Shown here one piece after another: positions 1 through 8,993 of a DNA stretch of 64,000 nucleotides. The position numbers were made by a program, and so were the translations under genes. The stretch lies in assembly GCF_019343495.1 (NCBI RefSeq), contig NZ_CP072549.1:1984001-2048000 (forward strand). Reading direction: 5' to 3'. The notes beneath the pieces were generated by a model. It was not told where the DNA came from, did no database searches, and worked only from the letters and a program-made list of their open reading frames with translations. How positions within the stretch are numbered: the stretch's first letter is position 1; each line of letters opens with the position of its first letter. This DNA is from Acinetobacter lwoffii (GTDB lineage: Bacteria; Pseudomonadota; Gammaproteobacteria; Pseudomonadales; Moraxellaceae).

Positions 1-192
1 AATCCCTGTTTTTTGGTATTCAGCAAACCAAATTTTTTCCATAATGGCCATCTCTCCAATCATAATCCTTAGTATTTCAACTGTTTTTTTCAATATCACA
101 CGCCATTTTTAGACTTGTATATGTGTAATATTGCATCCATCTTGTTGAATCGTTGTTCATATATAACGTATTTCGCAGGATGGATGCTAGTC

Positions 193-2412
193 TTATCTTT
201 GAATCAACAGTTTATTTGCTTTTTGATATCCGCGTGGTAAAAGCTGTCCTTTTGCACCGCGCTTACCGATATATTTGCGCAAATCATCCCCTTTTAATTT
301 TAACTGCTGTTGTCCTGCAAGCACTTGAATTATTTCATCAAGCTTCAATAGTGTCATGGACAAAATTTGATCACCATCTTCAAGTTGTATCAATTTATTT
401 CCTTTACCTTTGTTCAATACAGGTAATTCTGCTAAATCGACAATCAACAGACGTCCTGCTGAACTGAGCAGTGCAACATGTGTAGCATCTTCGAGCGGCT
501 GCAGGTTCATGACCTCTGCCCCTTCAGATAAATTCAGGAAAGCTTTTCCGGCTTTGGCACTGGTATCCAGCTGCTTGGCCTGGGTTTTAAAGCCATAGCC
601 TTTGTTGCTTGCTGCTAGAATTTCAGTTTCATCCTCTGCCACCAGAACCTGTTTAAAACCGACCCCGCTGCCTGGAGACAGTTTTGAACTGAGTGGTTCG
701 CCGAGACCACGCGCAGATGGCAGCGTGTTGATGGCCAAGGCATAGCTACGCCCAGTGTCATCTAATACATAAACGCGTTGGTTGGATTTGCCCTGTGCAT
801 GACTCAAATACTGATCACCAGCACGGAAATTCAGATTTTCTGCATCAACTTCATGGCCTTTGGCACAGCGAATCCAGCCAGCTTCTGATAACACCACCGT
901 CACCGGATCGGCCGGCAACATTTCAGTTTCATTGATTGCAGCAGCTTCGGCACGCTGTACGATTGGCGAACGGCGATCATCACCAAATTTCTTGGCATCG
1001 TCTTTCAGTTCAGAAATAATCAGGCTTTTTAAAGATTCCGGATTGGCCAGTTGTTCACGAATTACTGCAGCTTTCGCTTCCAGCTCTTCCTGTTCGCGGC
1101 GCATTTCCATTTCTTCAAGCTTGGCCAAATGACGCAATTTCAGTTCCAGAATCGCTTCGGCCTGAATCTCGTCAATATTAAAACGCTGCATCAGTACCGG
1201 CTTGGGCTGATCTTCTTCACGAATAATCTGAATCACTTCGTCAATATTTAGATAAGCAATGATCAGACCACCAAGAATATGCAGGCGTTTTTCGATCTTG
1301 TTCAGATGATATTGCAGACGACGCGTTACCGTGGTTTTACGGATCTCAATCCATTCCAGTAAAATACGACGAATCGATTTCACCTGTGGACGGCCATCGG
1401 CACCAATCATGTTCATATTGACACGATAACTGGATTCCAGATCGGTGGTGGCAAACAAGTGACTCATCACCGATTCGGCATCAATACGATTCGAACGCAG
1501 AACAATCACTAAACGGGTTGGATTGGCATGATCCGATTCATCCCGTACATCGCTGACCAATGGCAGTTTTTTGGCCTGCATCTGATCGGCAATCTGGGTG
1601 ATAATTTTGGAACCGGACACCTGATAAGGCAGTTCGGTAATGATAATTTCGTTTTTATCGACGCTATAGACCGCACGCATGCGGTAGCTGCCACGACCTG
1701 TGGTTTGAATTTTTAACAGTTCAGCAGGCGGGGTAATAATTTCGGCTTTGGTCGGCAAATCTGGCGCAGGAATATATTCTGCGATTTTTTCATCGGTCAG
1801 GTTCGGATTACGAATCAGCGCAATCGTACCTTTAACTACTTCACGCAGGTTGTGTGGCGGAATGTCAGTGGCCATACCGACTGCAATGCCAGTGGTACCA
1901 TTTAGCAGGATATTCGGTACACGTGCCGGTAAGTTCACCGGTTCTTTCATCGAACCGTCAAAGTTGTCCTGCCATTCACAGGTGCCCTGTCCCAATTCAG
2001 ACAATAACAGTTCGCTGTACTGGGAAAGCTTGGCTTCGGTATAACGCATCGCTGCGAAAGACTTCGGATCATCCGGTGAACCCCAGTTGCCCTGTCCCTC
2101 AATAAACGGATAGCGGTAACTGAATGGCTGTGCCATCAGCACCATGGCTTCATAGCAGGCCGAGTCACCATGCGGATGGTATTTACCGAGTACATCACCG
2201 ACCGTACGTGCCGATTTCTTCGGTTTGCTGGTCCATTTCAGGCCTAGCTCACTCATGGCATAGACAATCCGGCGCTGTACCGGTTTCAGGCCATCGCTAA
2301 TATGAGGGAGTGCCCGATCCATAATCACGTACATGGCGTAATTCAGATAAGCTTGTTCGGTAAATTCTGCTACGGAGCGGTTTTCTGTCGCATGATGCGC
2401 AAGGCTTGTCAT
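193..2412 (-). CDS. parC: DNA topoisomerase IV subunit A (ParC)
   Basis: ParC cleaves and religates DNA and, with ParE, decatenates replicated chromosomes. The 739-residue protein has the usual length. The breakage-reunion domain carries [19 protein letters not shown] at about 72-90 and the catalytic tyrosine in [11 protein letters not shown] (Tyr124). The C-terminal third, from about residue 490, fits the beta-pinwheel DNA-wrapping domain. The two quinolone-resistance positions are Ser84 and Glu88, the unmutated state. An AGG lies about 6 bases before the ATG at 2412. ParC rather than GyrA is favoured by length and by the ParC-type QRDR context. parE is not in the window. Confidence 0.96.
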   Translation of the reverse strand: MTSLAHHATENRSVAEFTEQAYLNYAMYVIMDRALPHISDGLKPVQRRIVYAMSELGLKWTSKPKKSARTVGDVLGKYHPHGDSACYEAMVLMAQPFSYRYPFIEGQGNWGSPDDPKSFAAMRYTEAKLSQYSELLLSELGQGTCEWQDNFDGSMKEPVNLPARVPNILLNGTTGIAVGMATDIPPHNLREVVKGTIALIRNPNLTDEKIAEYIPAPDLPTKAEIITPPAELLKIQTTGRGSYRMRAVYSVDKNEIIITELPYQVSGSKIITQIADQMQAKKLPLVSDVRDESDHANPTRLVIVLRSNRIDAESVMSHLFATTDLESSYRVNMNMIGADGRPQVKSIRRILLEWIEIRKTTVTRRLQYHLNKIEKRLHILGGLIIAYLNIDEVIQIIREEDQPKPVLMQRFNIDEIQAEAILELKLRHLAKLEEMEMRREQEELEAKAAVIREQLANPESLKSLIISELKDDAKKFGDDRRSPIVQRAEAAAINETEMLPADPVTVVLSEAGWIRCAKGHEVDAENLNFRAGDQYLSHAQGKSNQRVYVLDDTGRSYALAINTLPSARGLGEPLSSKLSPGSGVGFKQVLVAEDETEILAASNKGYGFKTQAKQLDTSAKAGKAFLNLSEGAEVMNLQPLEDATHVALLSSAGRLLIVDLAELPVLNKGKGNKLIQLEDGDQILSMTLLKLDEIIQVLAGQQQLKLKGDDLRKYIGKRGAKGQLLPRGYQKANKLLIQR

Positions 2413-2577
2413 AACAACCTATAGTCCTAAATAATTCGTTTTTGTATCAATGTTTCTTATGCTAAGTCGTGGCTGTAGATGACACAAGGGCATCAAATCG
2501 TTCAGCGCGACAATTTGTGTCTTATGGCCTAAAAATATCCACTTTATAGGCCCTAAGCAACTAAAAAATCATTCCCT

Positions 2578-3897
2578 TTATAAGCCCATCGATTCCAGGG
2601 TCTTGCCTTTGGTTTCTTCACCCAAGACCAGAATCACAATCGCGACAGCGACCAGAACTGCCGTAAACATGGTGAAGACATAGCTAAAGCCATTCGGCAT
2701 ACCCATCAGATGGGTTACGGCAAAAGGTGCCGCGATACCGCCAATCCGGCCAACAGCCCCGGCCCAGCCTGAACCAAAGGCACGGATATTGGTCGGATAT
2801 TGTTCCGGCGTATAAGTATAGAGTACGCCCCAGGCACCCAGATTAAAGAAGGACATCAGACAGCCCCAAATCACGATTTCAGTAACACTACCCGACTGAC
2901 CAAAGAAATAGGCAGAAATCGCGCACATGCCAATAAAGCCGGCCAAAGTCGGCTTACGACCGAGTTTTTCGACCAGCCATGCCGCCACCAGATAACCGGG
3001 CAACTGCGCCAGAATCATAATCAGCACATATTCAAAAGACTGGACAATGCTATAGCCTTCTTTGACCAGTAAACTTGGTAACCAGGTAAAGATGCCATAA
3101 TAGGAAAAGATAATACCGAACCAGATCAGCCAGAGCATAAGCGTACGGCGCGCAAAGATACCCGACCATAACTGGGAAAATGAAATATTCTGCTTCTCTG
3201 CGACCGGTTTCACTTCAAAAATTTCATAGACTTGAACGCCACATTGACGCTCAATCTTTTTCACCAGTGCCGAAGCTTCCTCTATACGGCCACGGTTAAT
3301 CAGGAAAGGAATAGATTCCGGCACCATTTTCCAGATCACGATGGCATACAGCGCAGGCAGGCCACCGATCATGAAAGCAATTTGCCAACCAAAATCTGGA
3401 ATGATAAAGCGCGATACTAGCGCCGCGACCAGCCAGCCCAGCCCCCAAAAACTTTCCAGCAAGACAATAAAACGGCCACGTACATGCGCAGGAATATATT
3501 CACTGACCAGCGTTACGGCCACGGGTAGCTGACCACCCAAGCCCAAACCGACGATAAAACGGAATACCAGCAGCCAGGTCAGATCCGGTGCAAAAGCACA
3601 AGCTGCAGTGGCCAGGCTATAAATGACCAGGGTCGCAGCAAAGACTGTTTTACGGCCAAAACGGTCTGCCAGGCCACCTGAACAAATCGCCCCGATCGCC
3701 ATGCCGACAAAACCGATCGACACCACCCAGCTTTTTTGATCGGCAGTCATCTGCCAGTCTTCAGCCATTTTTGCCAGGATAAAGGAAATCAATCCGGTAT
3801 CCATCGCATCAAACATCCAGCCCAGTCCAATCACCACCAGCAAGGTGTAGTGAAACCTACCAATCGGTAAGCGTTGTATGCGAGAAACTAAATCCAT
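2578..3897 (-). CDS. niaP: MFS transporter, NiaP-like (niacin/nicotinamide uptake)
   Basis: A 439-residue inner-membrane MFS permease with 12 expected helices. The cytoplasmic-loop motif GGLADRFGRK is at about 74-83. Long stretches resemble the niacin transporter NiaP (Bacillus YceI), for example FDAMDTGLISFI near 29-40, a QSFEYVLIMILAQLPGYL block and a FFNLGAWGVLYTYTPEQYP block in the C-terminal half. Niacin as substrate is inferred from this family resemblance. No NAD-salvage gene is adjacent, so the context adds nothing. Other AAHS or SP-family carboxylate transporters remain possible. It appears to be a single-gene unit. Confidence 0.8.
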   Translation of the reverse strand: MDLVSRIQRLPIGRFHYTLLVVIGLGWMFDAMDTGLISFILAKMAEDWQMTADQKSWVVSIGFVGMAIGAICSGGLADRFGRKTVFAATLVIYSLATAACAFAPDLTWLLVFRFIVGLGLGGQLPVAVTLVSEYIPAHVRGRFIVLLESFWGLGWLVAALVSRFIIPDFGWQIAFMIGGLPALYAIVIWKMVPESIPFLINRGRIEEASALVKKIERQCGVQVYEIFEVKPVAEKQNISFSQLWSGIFARRTLMLWLIWFGIIFSYYGIFTWLPSLLVKEGYSIVQSFEYVLIMILAQLPGYLVAAWLVEKLGRKPTLAGFIGMCAISAYFFGQSGSVTEIVIWGCLMSFFNLGAWGVLYTYTPEQYPTNIRAFGSGWAGAVGRIGGIAAPFAVTHLMGMPNGFSYVFTMFTAVLVAVAIVILVLGEETKGKTLESMGL

Positions 3898-4026
3898 AAC
3901 AAAAATCTCTGATCAGGTGGAACGGGAGATGCTGCTTTCTCAACAGGTGGGCTGCTTTATATTTTTTATACTACGAATTGAGCTGAATGCGGCTATTTTT
4001 ATTGCCGCACTTTATACATTTAAAAA

Positions 4027-4671
4027 TTAAGATTCGTCTTTGGAAGATGCCGAGTGCTCATCATCATCTTTATAAATGAATTTTGGCATTTCCAGACCAA
4101 AATAGATGGCGATCAGACGTAAGCTAAAACCAAAAATCAGGGTAGACAAAATGGTCAGATCCTGCGACAAGCCGTAGTGGCTACAGAGCCAGTAAAAGAT
4201 CACTGACACAAAGGCAATACTGGCATACAGTTCACGGCGGAACACCAGCGGCACGTCATTACATAAAATGTCACGCAAAATCCCGCCAGACACTCCGGTC
4301 AAAACACCCGCGACGGCGCTGACCACAAAACCATGTCCCATTTCCAGGGCAATCTGGCAGCCAATAATGGTAAAGCCAATGAGACCCAAGGCATCCAGCA
4401 CTAGGAAGACATTACGTAACTGTCGCATCCATTTGGCAATCAGGATCGTCACGAAGGCTGCGCAACAGGTCAGCACCAGATATTCGGGATGTTTGACCCA
4501 AGTCAAGGGATAATGTCCGAGCAGAACATCGCGGACCGAACCGCCACCCAGTGCAGTAACACAGGCAATAATCATCACGCCAAACCAGTCCATGCTGCGC
4601 CGGCCAGCGGACAGTGCCCCGGTCATGGCTTCAGCGGTAATTGCAATAATATAGATGACGGTCAGTAACAT
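4027..4671 (-). CDS. Trimeric intracellular cation (TRIC) channel family protein, YadS/YicG-like (UPF0126)
   Basis: A 214-residue polytopic membrane protein of about seven helices. It contains two internal repeats with the family's glycine-rich helix breaks: ALGGGSVRDVLLGHYPL near 40-56 and GVSGGILRDILCNDVPL near 126-142. This duplicated GG-x-x-RD pattern identifies the bacterial TRIC/UPF0126 family. Bacterial members are thought to conduct cations or amino acids such as glycine; the physiological role here cannot be read from sequence. A GGTGGA-type ribosome binding site precedes the ATG at 4671. The charged, Ser-rich C-terminal tail (DDDEHSASSKDES) is cytoplasmic-looking. Confidence 0.85.
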   Translation of the reverse strand: MLLTVIYIIAITAEAMTGALSAGRRSMDWFGVMIIACVTALGGGSVRDVLLGHYPLTWVKHPEYLVLTCCAAFVTILIAKWMRQLRNVFLVLDALGLIGFTIIGCQIALEMGHGFVVSAVAGVLTGVSGGILRDILCNDVPLVFRRELYASIAFVSVIFYWLCSHYGLSQDLTILSTLIFGFSLRLIAIYFGLEMPKFIYKDDDEHSASSKDES

Positions 4672-4732
4672 CGCCCTGCTTCCACCTGAGGCTTTGAGAT
4701 GGCGGCTATTCTAAGCTAAATCTGTGTGAAAG

Positions 4733-5197
4733 TTATAAGAATCCGGCACAACATTGCTTAAATTTTTTCCCCGAGCCACAAATACAGGCCTGTTTCATGG
4801 TGATGCTCTGGTCTGTAGTCGGATCCAGGAAATACCAGCGACCTTCAAACTTCACAAAATGCGAAGCTTCATGATGCACCTGTGCCTGCTTGCCATCATG
4901 ATAATGTGCCTTAAACTCGACTAAGGCATGATTTTTATCTATTTTTTCATTGGCTTGAACAATTTCAACTTTTAACCACTGATTGGCTTTACTCCAATCA
5001 CTAATCGCTTGCAGGTCCAGCGCCTGTTGCTGACTCAGCGCAGTCGTGGTTTTGATATAATCGATTTCATGCTTGGCGAAGGCACTGTAACGGGAACGCA
5101 TGAGTTGCTGTGCAGTCTCTGCGATCTGTTTTCCTGCATGCAGCGGCTGACAACAGCTGTGATATTCGCCTTGTCCACATGGACATGCTTCTGACAT
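4733..5197 (-). CDS. YchJ family protein with two SEC-C zinc-binding motifs
   Basis: A small soluble protein of 154 residues of unknown function. It has a SEC-C motif at each end, CPCGQGEYHSCC near residue 5 and CICGSGKKFKQCC near the C terminus. Each is expected to bind one zinc. A central YchJ-like middle domain with an NTF2-like fold lies between them. I place the start at the ATG at 5197, giving MSEACPCG, because GGAA lies 6 bases upstream and homologues begin there. A start at 5224 would add nine residues and read into the preceding gene's terminator hairpin. Confidence 0.85.
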   Translation of the reverse strand: MSEACPCGQGEYHSCCQPLHAGKQIAETAQQLMRSRYSAFAKHEIDYIKTTTALSQQQALDLQAISDWSKANQWLKVEIVQANEKIDKNHALVEFKAHYHDGKQAQVHHEASHFVKFEGRWYFLDPTTDQSITMKQACICGSGKKFKQCCAGFL

Positions 5198-5210
5198 TTT
5201 AGTTCCATAA

Positions 5211-5236
5211 AAATAGCCCGACAATGCGGGCTATTT
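5211..5236 (-). terminator. Rho-independent terminator after the TerC-CBS gene
   Basis: Inverted repeat AAATAGCCCG / CGGGCTATTT with a 6-base loop. On the minus strand it is followed by a run of T. It lies between the stop of the TerC-family gene (5270) and the ychJ start (5197), so these two genes are probably separate transcription units. Confidence 0.75.
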
Positions 5237-5269
5237 TAGCAAACTTTAAAGACCAAACATGACTAGAGT

Positions 5270-6847
5270 CTAGTCCTGTGCAGGAAGCTGCGGAATGATA
5301 TGCACTTTGTCGATCTTATGACCGTCCATGGTGACGACCTCAAAGATATGCCCGTCTGCTTCAAACTTTTCACCGCTATGCGGTAAACGTGCCATATGGA
5401 ATAACACATAGCCAGACAAGGTTGAATATTCTTCGGTTTCATTGACCAGATCACGATCCAGCAGCAACGAAACATGACGAATATCAGTGGAACCATCGAG
5501 AATCAGGCTGCCATCTTCCAGGCTTTCTGCGGCAGCTTGCAGCTCATCTTCATCCGGAAATTCACCGGCAATTGCTTCAAGGATATCAATTGGCGTGACA
5601 ATCCCTTCAATCGAACCATATTCATTCAGGACAATCGCCATTTGCAATGGAGCCTGACGCAATTGCTCCATCACCATCAGAACCTGGGCATTTTCATGCA
5701 CGATCACCGGTTCACGTAAGTGCTTTTCAAAATCCAGCACCCCGGTTTCAATGTATTCGTTCAGGACTTTATGGGTCAGTACCACCCCGGCAATATTATC
5801 CAGTTCACTACGCGCCACGATCAGACGTGAATGGCTCATTTGCAATAAATGTTCTTTGATACTGTCGGGCTCATTATCTAGATCAATCCATTCCAGTTCA
5901 GGACGTGGTGTCATCACCGACTTGACCGGACGTTCTGACAGACCCAGTACCCCCTGCACCATGACACTGTGATAAATGCCGTTTTCATCATTAAAGACTT
6001 CATCAGCAAAGGCACGCGTCGCCAGAACATCTTCCGGTTCAGACGAATCATTGTCCTGAGCAGGTTTGCCACCGAGCATCCGCATCACTGCTGAAGCAGT
6101 CCGGTAGCGCATGTCGGTGGTGGTCACCATTTTTTCCTGATTGCGTTTCATGGTCTGGTTAATAAATTCGACAATCACCGAGAAGCCAATTGCAGCATAC
6201 AGGTAACCTTTCGGAATATGGAAACCGAAGCCTTCGACCACCAGTGAGAAGCCGATCATCATCAGGAAGCCCAGACACAGAATCACCACGGTCGGATGTC
6301 TGTTGACGAAATCCATCAGAGCTTTGGATGCCCAGAGCATAATCCCGATGGCAATAATCACGGCAATCATCATCACTGACAGGTCTTTGACCATACCGAC
6401 CGCAGTAATCACGCTGTCTAATGAGAATACGGCGTCCAGCACCACGATCTGGACAATCACCATCCAGAATACCGCATGGACCGGATTTTCTTCTTTGATG
6501 ACGGGTTTGGCTTCCAGACGCTCATGCAGTTCCATGGTGCCTTTAAACAGCAGGAACACCCCACCAAACAATAGAATCAGATCGCGGCCCGAGAAAGCAT
6601 GATCAAAGATGTGGAATAGTGGATCAGTGAGGGTCACTACCCAGGCAATCGAGGCCAGTAAGATCAAACGCATCAGCAGGGCCAGCATCAAGCCGACAAT
6701 CCGCGCCGTATTACGTTGTTCTGGTGGCAGTTTCTCCGCCAAAATAGCAATGAAAACCAGATTGTCGATCCCGAGTACAATCTCAAGAACAATCAACGTG
6801 AGTAAACCGACCCAGGCTGAAGGGTCTGACATCCATTCAAAGATCAT
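5270..6847 (-). CDS. TerC family membrane protein with CBS pair and CorC/HlyC domain (YoaE-like)
   Basis: A 525-residue inner-membrane protein. Residues 1-220 form the TerC domain, with acidic intramembrane motifs such as [20 protein letters not shown] near 20-39 and [17 protein letters not shown] further on. Residues about 300-420 form a CBS pair ([15 protein letters not shown]), and the last 80 residues are a CorC/HlyC transporter-associated domain. This order matches E. coli YoaE. TerC proteins are linked to metal-ion efflux, often manganese; the substrate here is not determined. AGGAG lies 9 bases before the ATG, inside a small hairpin (see the regulatory entry). Confidence 0.88.
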   Translation of the reverse strand: MIFEWMSDPSAWVGLLTLIVLEIVLGIDNLVFIAILAEKLPPEQRNTARIVGLMLALLMRLILLASIAWVVTLTDPLFHIFDHAFSGRDLILLFGGVFLLFKGTMELHERLEAKPVIKEENPVHAVFWMVIVQIVVLDAVFSLDSVITAVGMVKDLSVMMIAVIIAIGIMLWASKALMDFVNRHPTVVILCLGFLMMIGFSLVVEGFGFHIPKGYLYAAIGFSVIVEFINQTMKRNQEKMVTTTDMRYRTASAVMRMLGGKPAQDNDSSEPEDVLATRAFADEVFNDENGIYHSVMVQGVLGLSERPVKSVMTPRPELEWIDLDNEPDSIKEHLLQMSHSRLIVARSELDNIAGVVLTHKVLNEYIETGVLDFEKHLREPVIVHENAQVLMVMEQLRQAPLQMAIVLNEYGSIEGIVTPIDILEAIAGEFPDEDELQAAAESLEDGSLILDGSTDIRHVSLLLDRDLVNETEEYSTLSGYVLFHMARLPHSGEKFEADGHIFEVVTMDGHKIDKVHIIPQLPAQD

Positions 6848-6856
6848 ACGCTTGGC

Positions 6857-6871
6857 TCCTGAAGCTCAGGA
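6857..6871 (-). promoter_or_regulatory. Hairpin overlapping the ribosome binding site of the TerC-family gene
   Basis: On the minus strand, TCCTGA-GCT-TCAGGA forms a 6-bp stem with a 3-base loop. Its 3' arm contains the AGGA of the Shine-Dalgarno sequence, 9-10 bases before the start codon at 6847. This could lower translation until it opens. The structure is seen directly; the regulatory effect is inferred. Confidence 0.4.
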
Positions 6872-7116
6872 CTGCAGCATGGAATCACCTGACGCTGTGA
6901 CACAGCAAAACAGAATTTTTTATATTGAATAAGATCAATTATTTGGCGTAGATTTATAAAGTTAAACGGCCAACTACCACTACCCATCGTCGTTCTATTG
7001 TTGTGAAACCAATTTTCAGTATATCAAGATCAATTTGAAATTCACCTGTTTTCATAGCTGTTTATCGATGAATTTTGCTGAGCCCTATTGCAGTGAAAAT
7101 GTCCCTGCTCACAGAA

Positions 7117-7144
7117 TTGTCATATTTATTAATTAAGCTATAGT
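7117..7144 (+). promoter_or_regulatory. Sigma-70 promoter for the LOG-family gene
   Basis: TTGTCA (7117-7122) and TATAGT (7139-7144) are separated by 16 bases. They sit about 35 bases before the AAGGTGA ribosome binding site (7164-7170) and the ATG at 7180. Confidence 0.6.
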
Positions 7145-7179
7145 CACAAGAAAGAAAAATGATAAGGTGAAGAAAATAA

Positions 7180-7800
7180 ATGCAAAGCGTAATTCAAATG
7201 ACAGATTATTTTAAAGAAAACTCCCCAAAAACAACACGCCCTCTAGTGGCTCTCTATTGTGGTTCACGTGCAGGCAACAAACCGGTTTATTTAGAAAAAG
7301 CCATTCATCTCTCGCAAGGACTGGCAGAACATGGTTTCGGGCTGGTTTACGGTGGCGCCAGTATTGGCTTGATGGGACAGGTCGCGGATGCCATGATCCA
7401 GCATGGCGGTGAAGCTGTAGGGGTGATTCCTGAATTTATGCTGGATTATGAAATTGCCCATAACCAGCTCACCGAATTACATGTGGTGACCAGCATGCAT
7501 CAACGCAAGGCTATGATGGCCGAGCGGGCCTGTGCCTTTGTGGCATTACCGGGTGGACTGGGCACGTTTGAGGAAATTCTGGAAATTGCCACTTGGGGTC
7601 AGCTAAACCAGCACCAGAAACCGATGATGCTCTATAACGTGAATGGCTTCTATGATGCCTTGATTGCGCAGCTGGACCGCGCCGTTGAAGATGGTTTTTT
7701 ACCGCCACAGCATCGTGCCAAACTGATCATTTGTGAACACGAAGAAGAAATTTATACGACTTTAACCAATTTAGGCCATCCGCAAAGATTTGTAGTCTAA
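7180..7800 (+). CDS. LOG family protein (TIGR00730, LONELY GUY-type nucleotide phosphoribohydrolase)
   Basis: A 206-residue Rossmann-fold protein. It has the two signature motifs of the family: SMHQRKAMM at about 105-113 and PGGLGTFEE at about 124-132, which contain the catalytic Arg and Glu. Characterised LOG proteins release ribose 5-phosphate from nucleoside 5'-monophosphates, including cytokinin nucleotides. In bacteria the natural role is often nucleotide turnover. AAGGTGA 9 bases upstream supports the ATG at 7180; a second in-frame ATG at 7198 is less well placed. The gene is monocistronic, with its own promoter and terminator. Confidence 0.9.
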   Translation: MQSVIQMTDYFKENSPKTTRPLVALYCGSRAGNKPVYLEKAIHLSQGLAEHGFGLVYGGASIGLMGQVADAMIQHGGEAVGVIPEFMLDYEIAHNQLTELHVVTSMHQRKAMMAERACAFVALPGGLGTFEEILEIATWGQLNQHQKPMMLYNVNGFYDALIAQLDRAVEDGFLPPQHRAKLIICEHEEEIYTTLTNLGHPQRFVV

Positions 7801-7811
7801 GCTTCTCAAGC

Positions 7812-7846
7812 AATAAAAAAGCGAGCACCTGGCTCGCTTTTTTATT
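7812..7846 (+). terminator. Rho-independent terminator, probably shared by convergent genes
   Basis: AAAAAAGCGAGC / GCTCGCTTTTTT around a 5-base loop, 12 bases after the LOG gene stop. It is symmetric, so it can also serve the permease gene ending at 7866 on the opposite strand. Confidence 0.85.
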
Positions 7847-7865
7847 GGATTTTTAATATCAGGTC

Positions 7866-8840
7866 TTATTGACCATAATTCGTCACAAACTCATAAAACA
7901 TCGGCAAAGTCGTTGCCAGAATGACCGACATAGCCAGACCGAACATCAGTTTCATGGCATCTGCACTGACATTGCGTGACGTACGATGTTTATTGACTTC
8001 ATCCAGAATCATCGACATGGCAAATTCACGACCTGCAAGTAATCCCAGGAATACCCAAGTGGTACTCATTGGAATATTGCTCCACTCTTTGAAGATCAAC
8101 AGGATAATGGCATACAGGAAGTCGATAATCGTCGCAGCACGAATGTCGGTCACACCGGTTTTGGTATCGACAATTTTCTGGATGGCCCCACCACGTTGAT
8201 ACAGAATCACGCCCAGCAACACTACGAATACCGCAATCGCAAACATCAGGAATTCAAACGGTACCTGACGCGGCACATACACGAAGATGTTAGCCAGATC
8301 CTGAATCAGCCATTGACTCCACAGGAAACCGGTAGAAACCCACTGCAAGCCCATCCAGACCTTGGAGTGCTCCTGATGACGTGTCTTGGCAAAATGCCGT
8401 GCCAGCTGCTTGACCACAAAACGATAGATGACAATCGCTACAATAAAGGCGACGGCATAGCCCATCATCGATTTGACCATCATCGAGCCTAAGCTGGCGG
8501 GAGAGAAAATCGTAAGCACCAGGAAAGTGGTACTGACTGGAATCCCGTATTTGGTCAGCATCAACAGCAGAATTGGCGGCACAATGTACAGCCAGGTAAT
8601 GCCACCTTCAGGGAAAGGAATCGTTTCTAAACGACCGTATGAGGCATCACCCACCCCAGATGCATACCAACCATAGACCAATACGACAATTAAAATTGAG
8701 CTGATATAAATCCACAACACCCACCATGGGCGATGTGAATTCGAAGAAATAAATGTCCCTAGGGTTTGAGGTACATCATTTCCGACAATAGAGTAAGCGG
8801 CCAAACAGAAGCCGATCACCATCAAAATCTCGATTGTCAT
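7866..8840 (-). CDS. Putative PiT-like inorganic phosphate transporter family membrane protein
   Basis: A 324-residue, highly hydrophobic protein with about nine predicted membrane segments. Two sites resemble the duplicated PiT signature: SIVGNDVPQTLGTFISS near 17-33 (compare GANDVANAFG) and NIPMSTTWVFLGLLAGREFA near 265-285 (compare P-x-STTH). KYGIPVSTTFLVL near 100 is a further repeat of the second half-motif. It is shorter than classical PitA (about 500 residues) and lacks a recognisable PhoU-like partner nearby. Phosphate as substrate is therefore an inference; an uncharacterised PiT-superfamily permease is the safest description. Confidence 0.6.
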   Translation of the reverse strand: MTIEILMVIGFCLAAYSIVGNDVPQTLGTFISSNSHRPWWVLWIYISSILIVVLVYGWYASGVGDASYGRLETIPFPEGGITWLYIVPPILLLMLTKYGIPVSTTFLVLTIFSPASLGSMMVKSMMGYAVAFIVAIVIYRFVVKQLARHFAKTRHQEHSKVWMGLQWVSTGFLWSQWLIQDLANIFVYVPRQVPFEFLMFAIAVFVVLLGVILYQRGGAIQKIVDTKTGVTDIRAATIIDFLYAIILLIFKEWSNIPMSTTWVFLGLLAGREFAMSMILDEVNKHRTSRNVSADAMKLMFGLAMSVILATTLPMFYEFVTNYGQ

Positions 8841-8952
8841 AAAAACAAACCTATACGCGAGGAGATTTCAGCATTGCTGAAAAGTTGGCCCAAGATTATG
8901 ACGGTTTTATTTCATTTTAATGACAAAAATGTCATATATGCGGTCACCTTAC

Positions 8953-8974
8953 AAAAAAGAGCACCGAAGTGCCC
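8953..8974 (-). terminator. Rho-independent terminator of the choice-of-anchor I lipoprotein gene
   Basis: On the minus strand GGGCAC-TTCG-GTGCTC is followed by six T. The stable TTCG tetraloop and T-run lie 20 bases beyond the stop at 8994. Confidence 0.8.
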
Positions 8975-8993
8975 TGAATTTAAAAGCTTTTGA

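Larger units (their letters stand above)
6848..7179. other. Intergenic region between divergent TerC-family and LOG-family genes
   Basis: About 330 bases without a convincing gene. It contains the SD hairpin of the leftward gene, a near-perfect GCTGTG/CACAGC palindrome at about 6894-6906, and the rightward promoter described separately. I looked for a yybP-ykoY manganese riboswitch before the TerC-family gene and did not recognise its conserved core. Confidence 0.6.

Noticed and set aside
133..187. Inverted repeat GCATCCATC / GATGGATGC beside the parC stop
   Set aside because: The 37-base loop and lack of a T-run make it a poor terminator, and 9-bp matches of this kind can occur by chance. 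No function claimed.
2527..2552. GGCCTA / TAGGCC repeat between niaP and parC
   Set aside because: 15-base loop, 6-bp stem and no T-run; too weak to call a terminator.
3988..4009. TGCGGC / GCCGCA repeat after the TRIC-family gene
   Set aside because: Stem is plausible but there is no T-run on the minus strand, so a terminator is not supported.
6848..7100. Possible yybP-ykoY manganese riboswitch before the TerC-family gene
   Set aside because: I could not find the conserved loop sequences on the minus strand. Only a small SD hairpin is supported.
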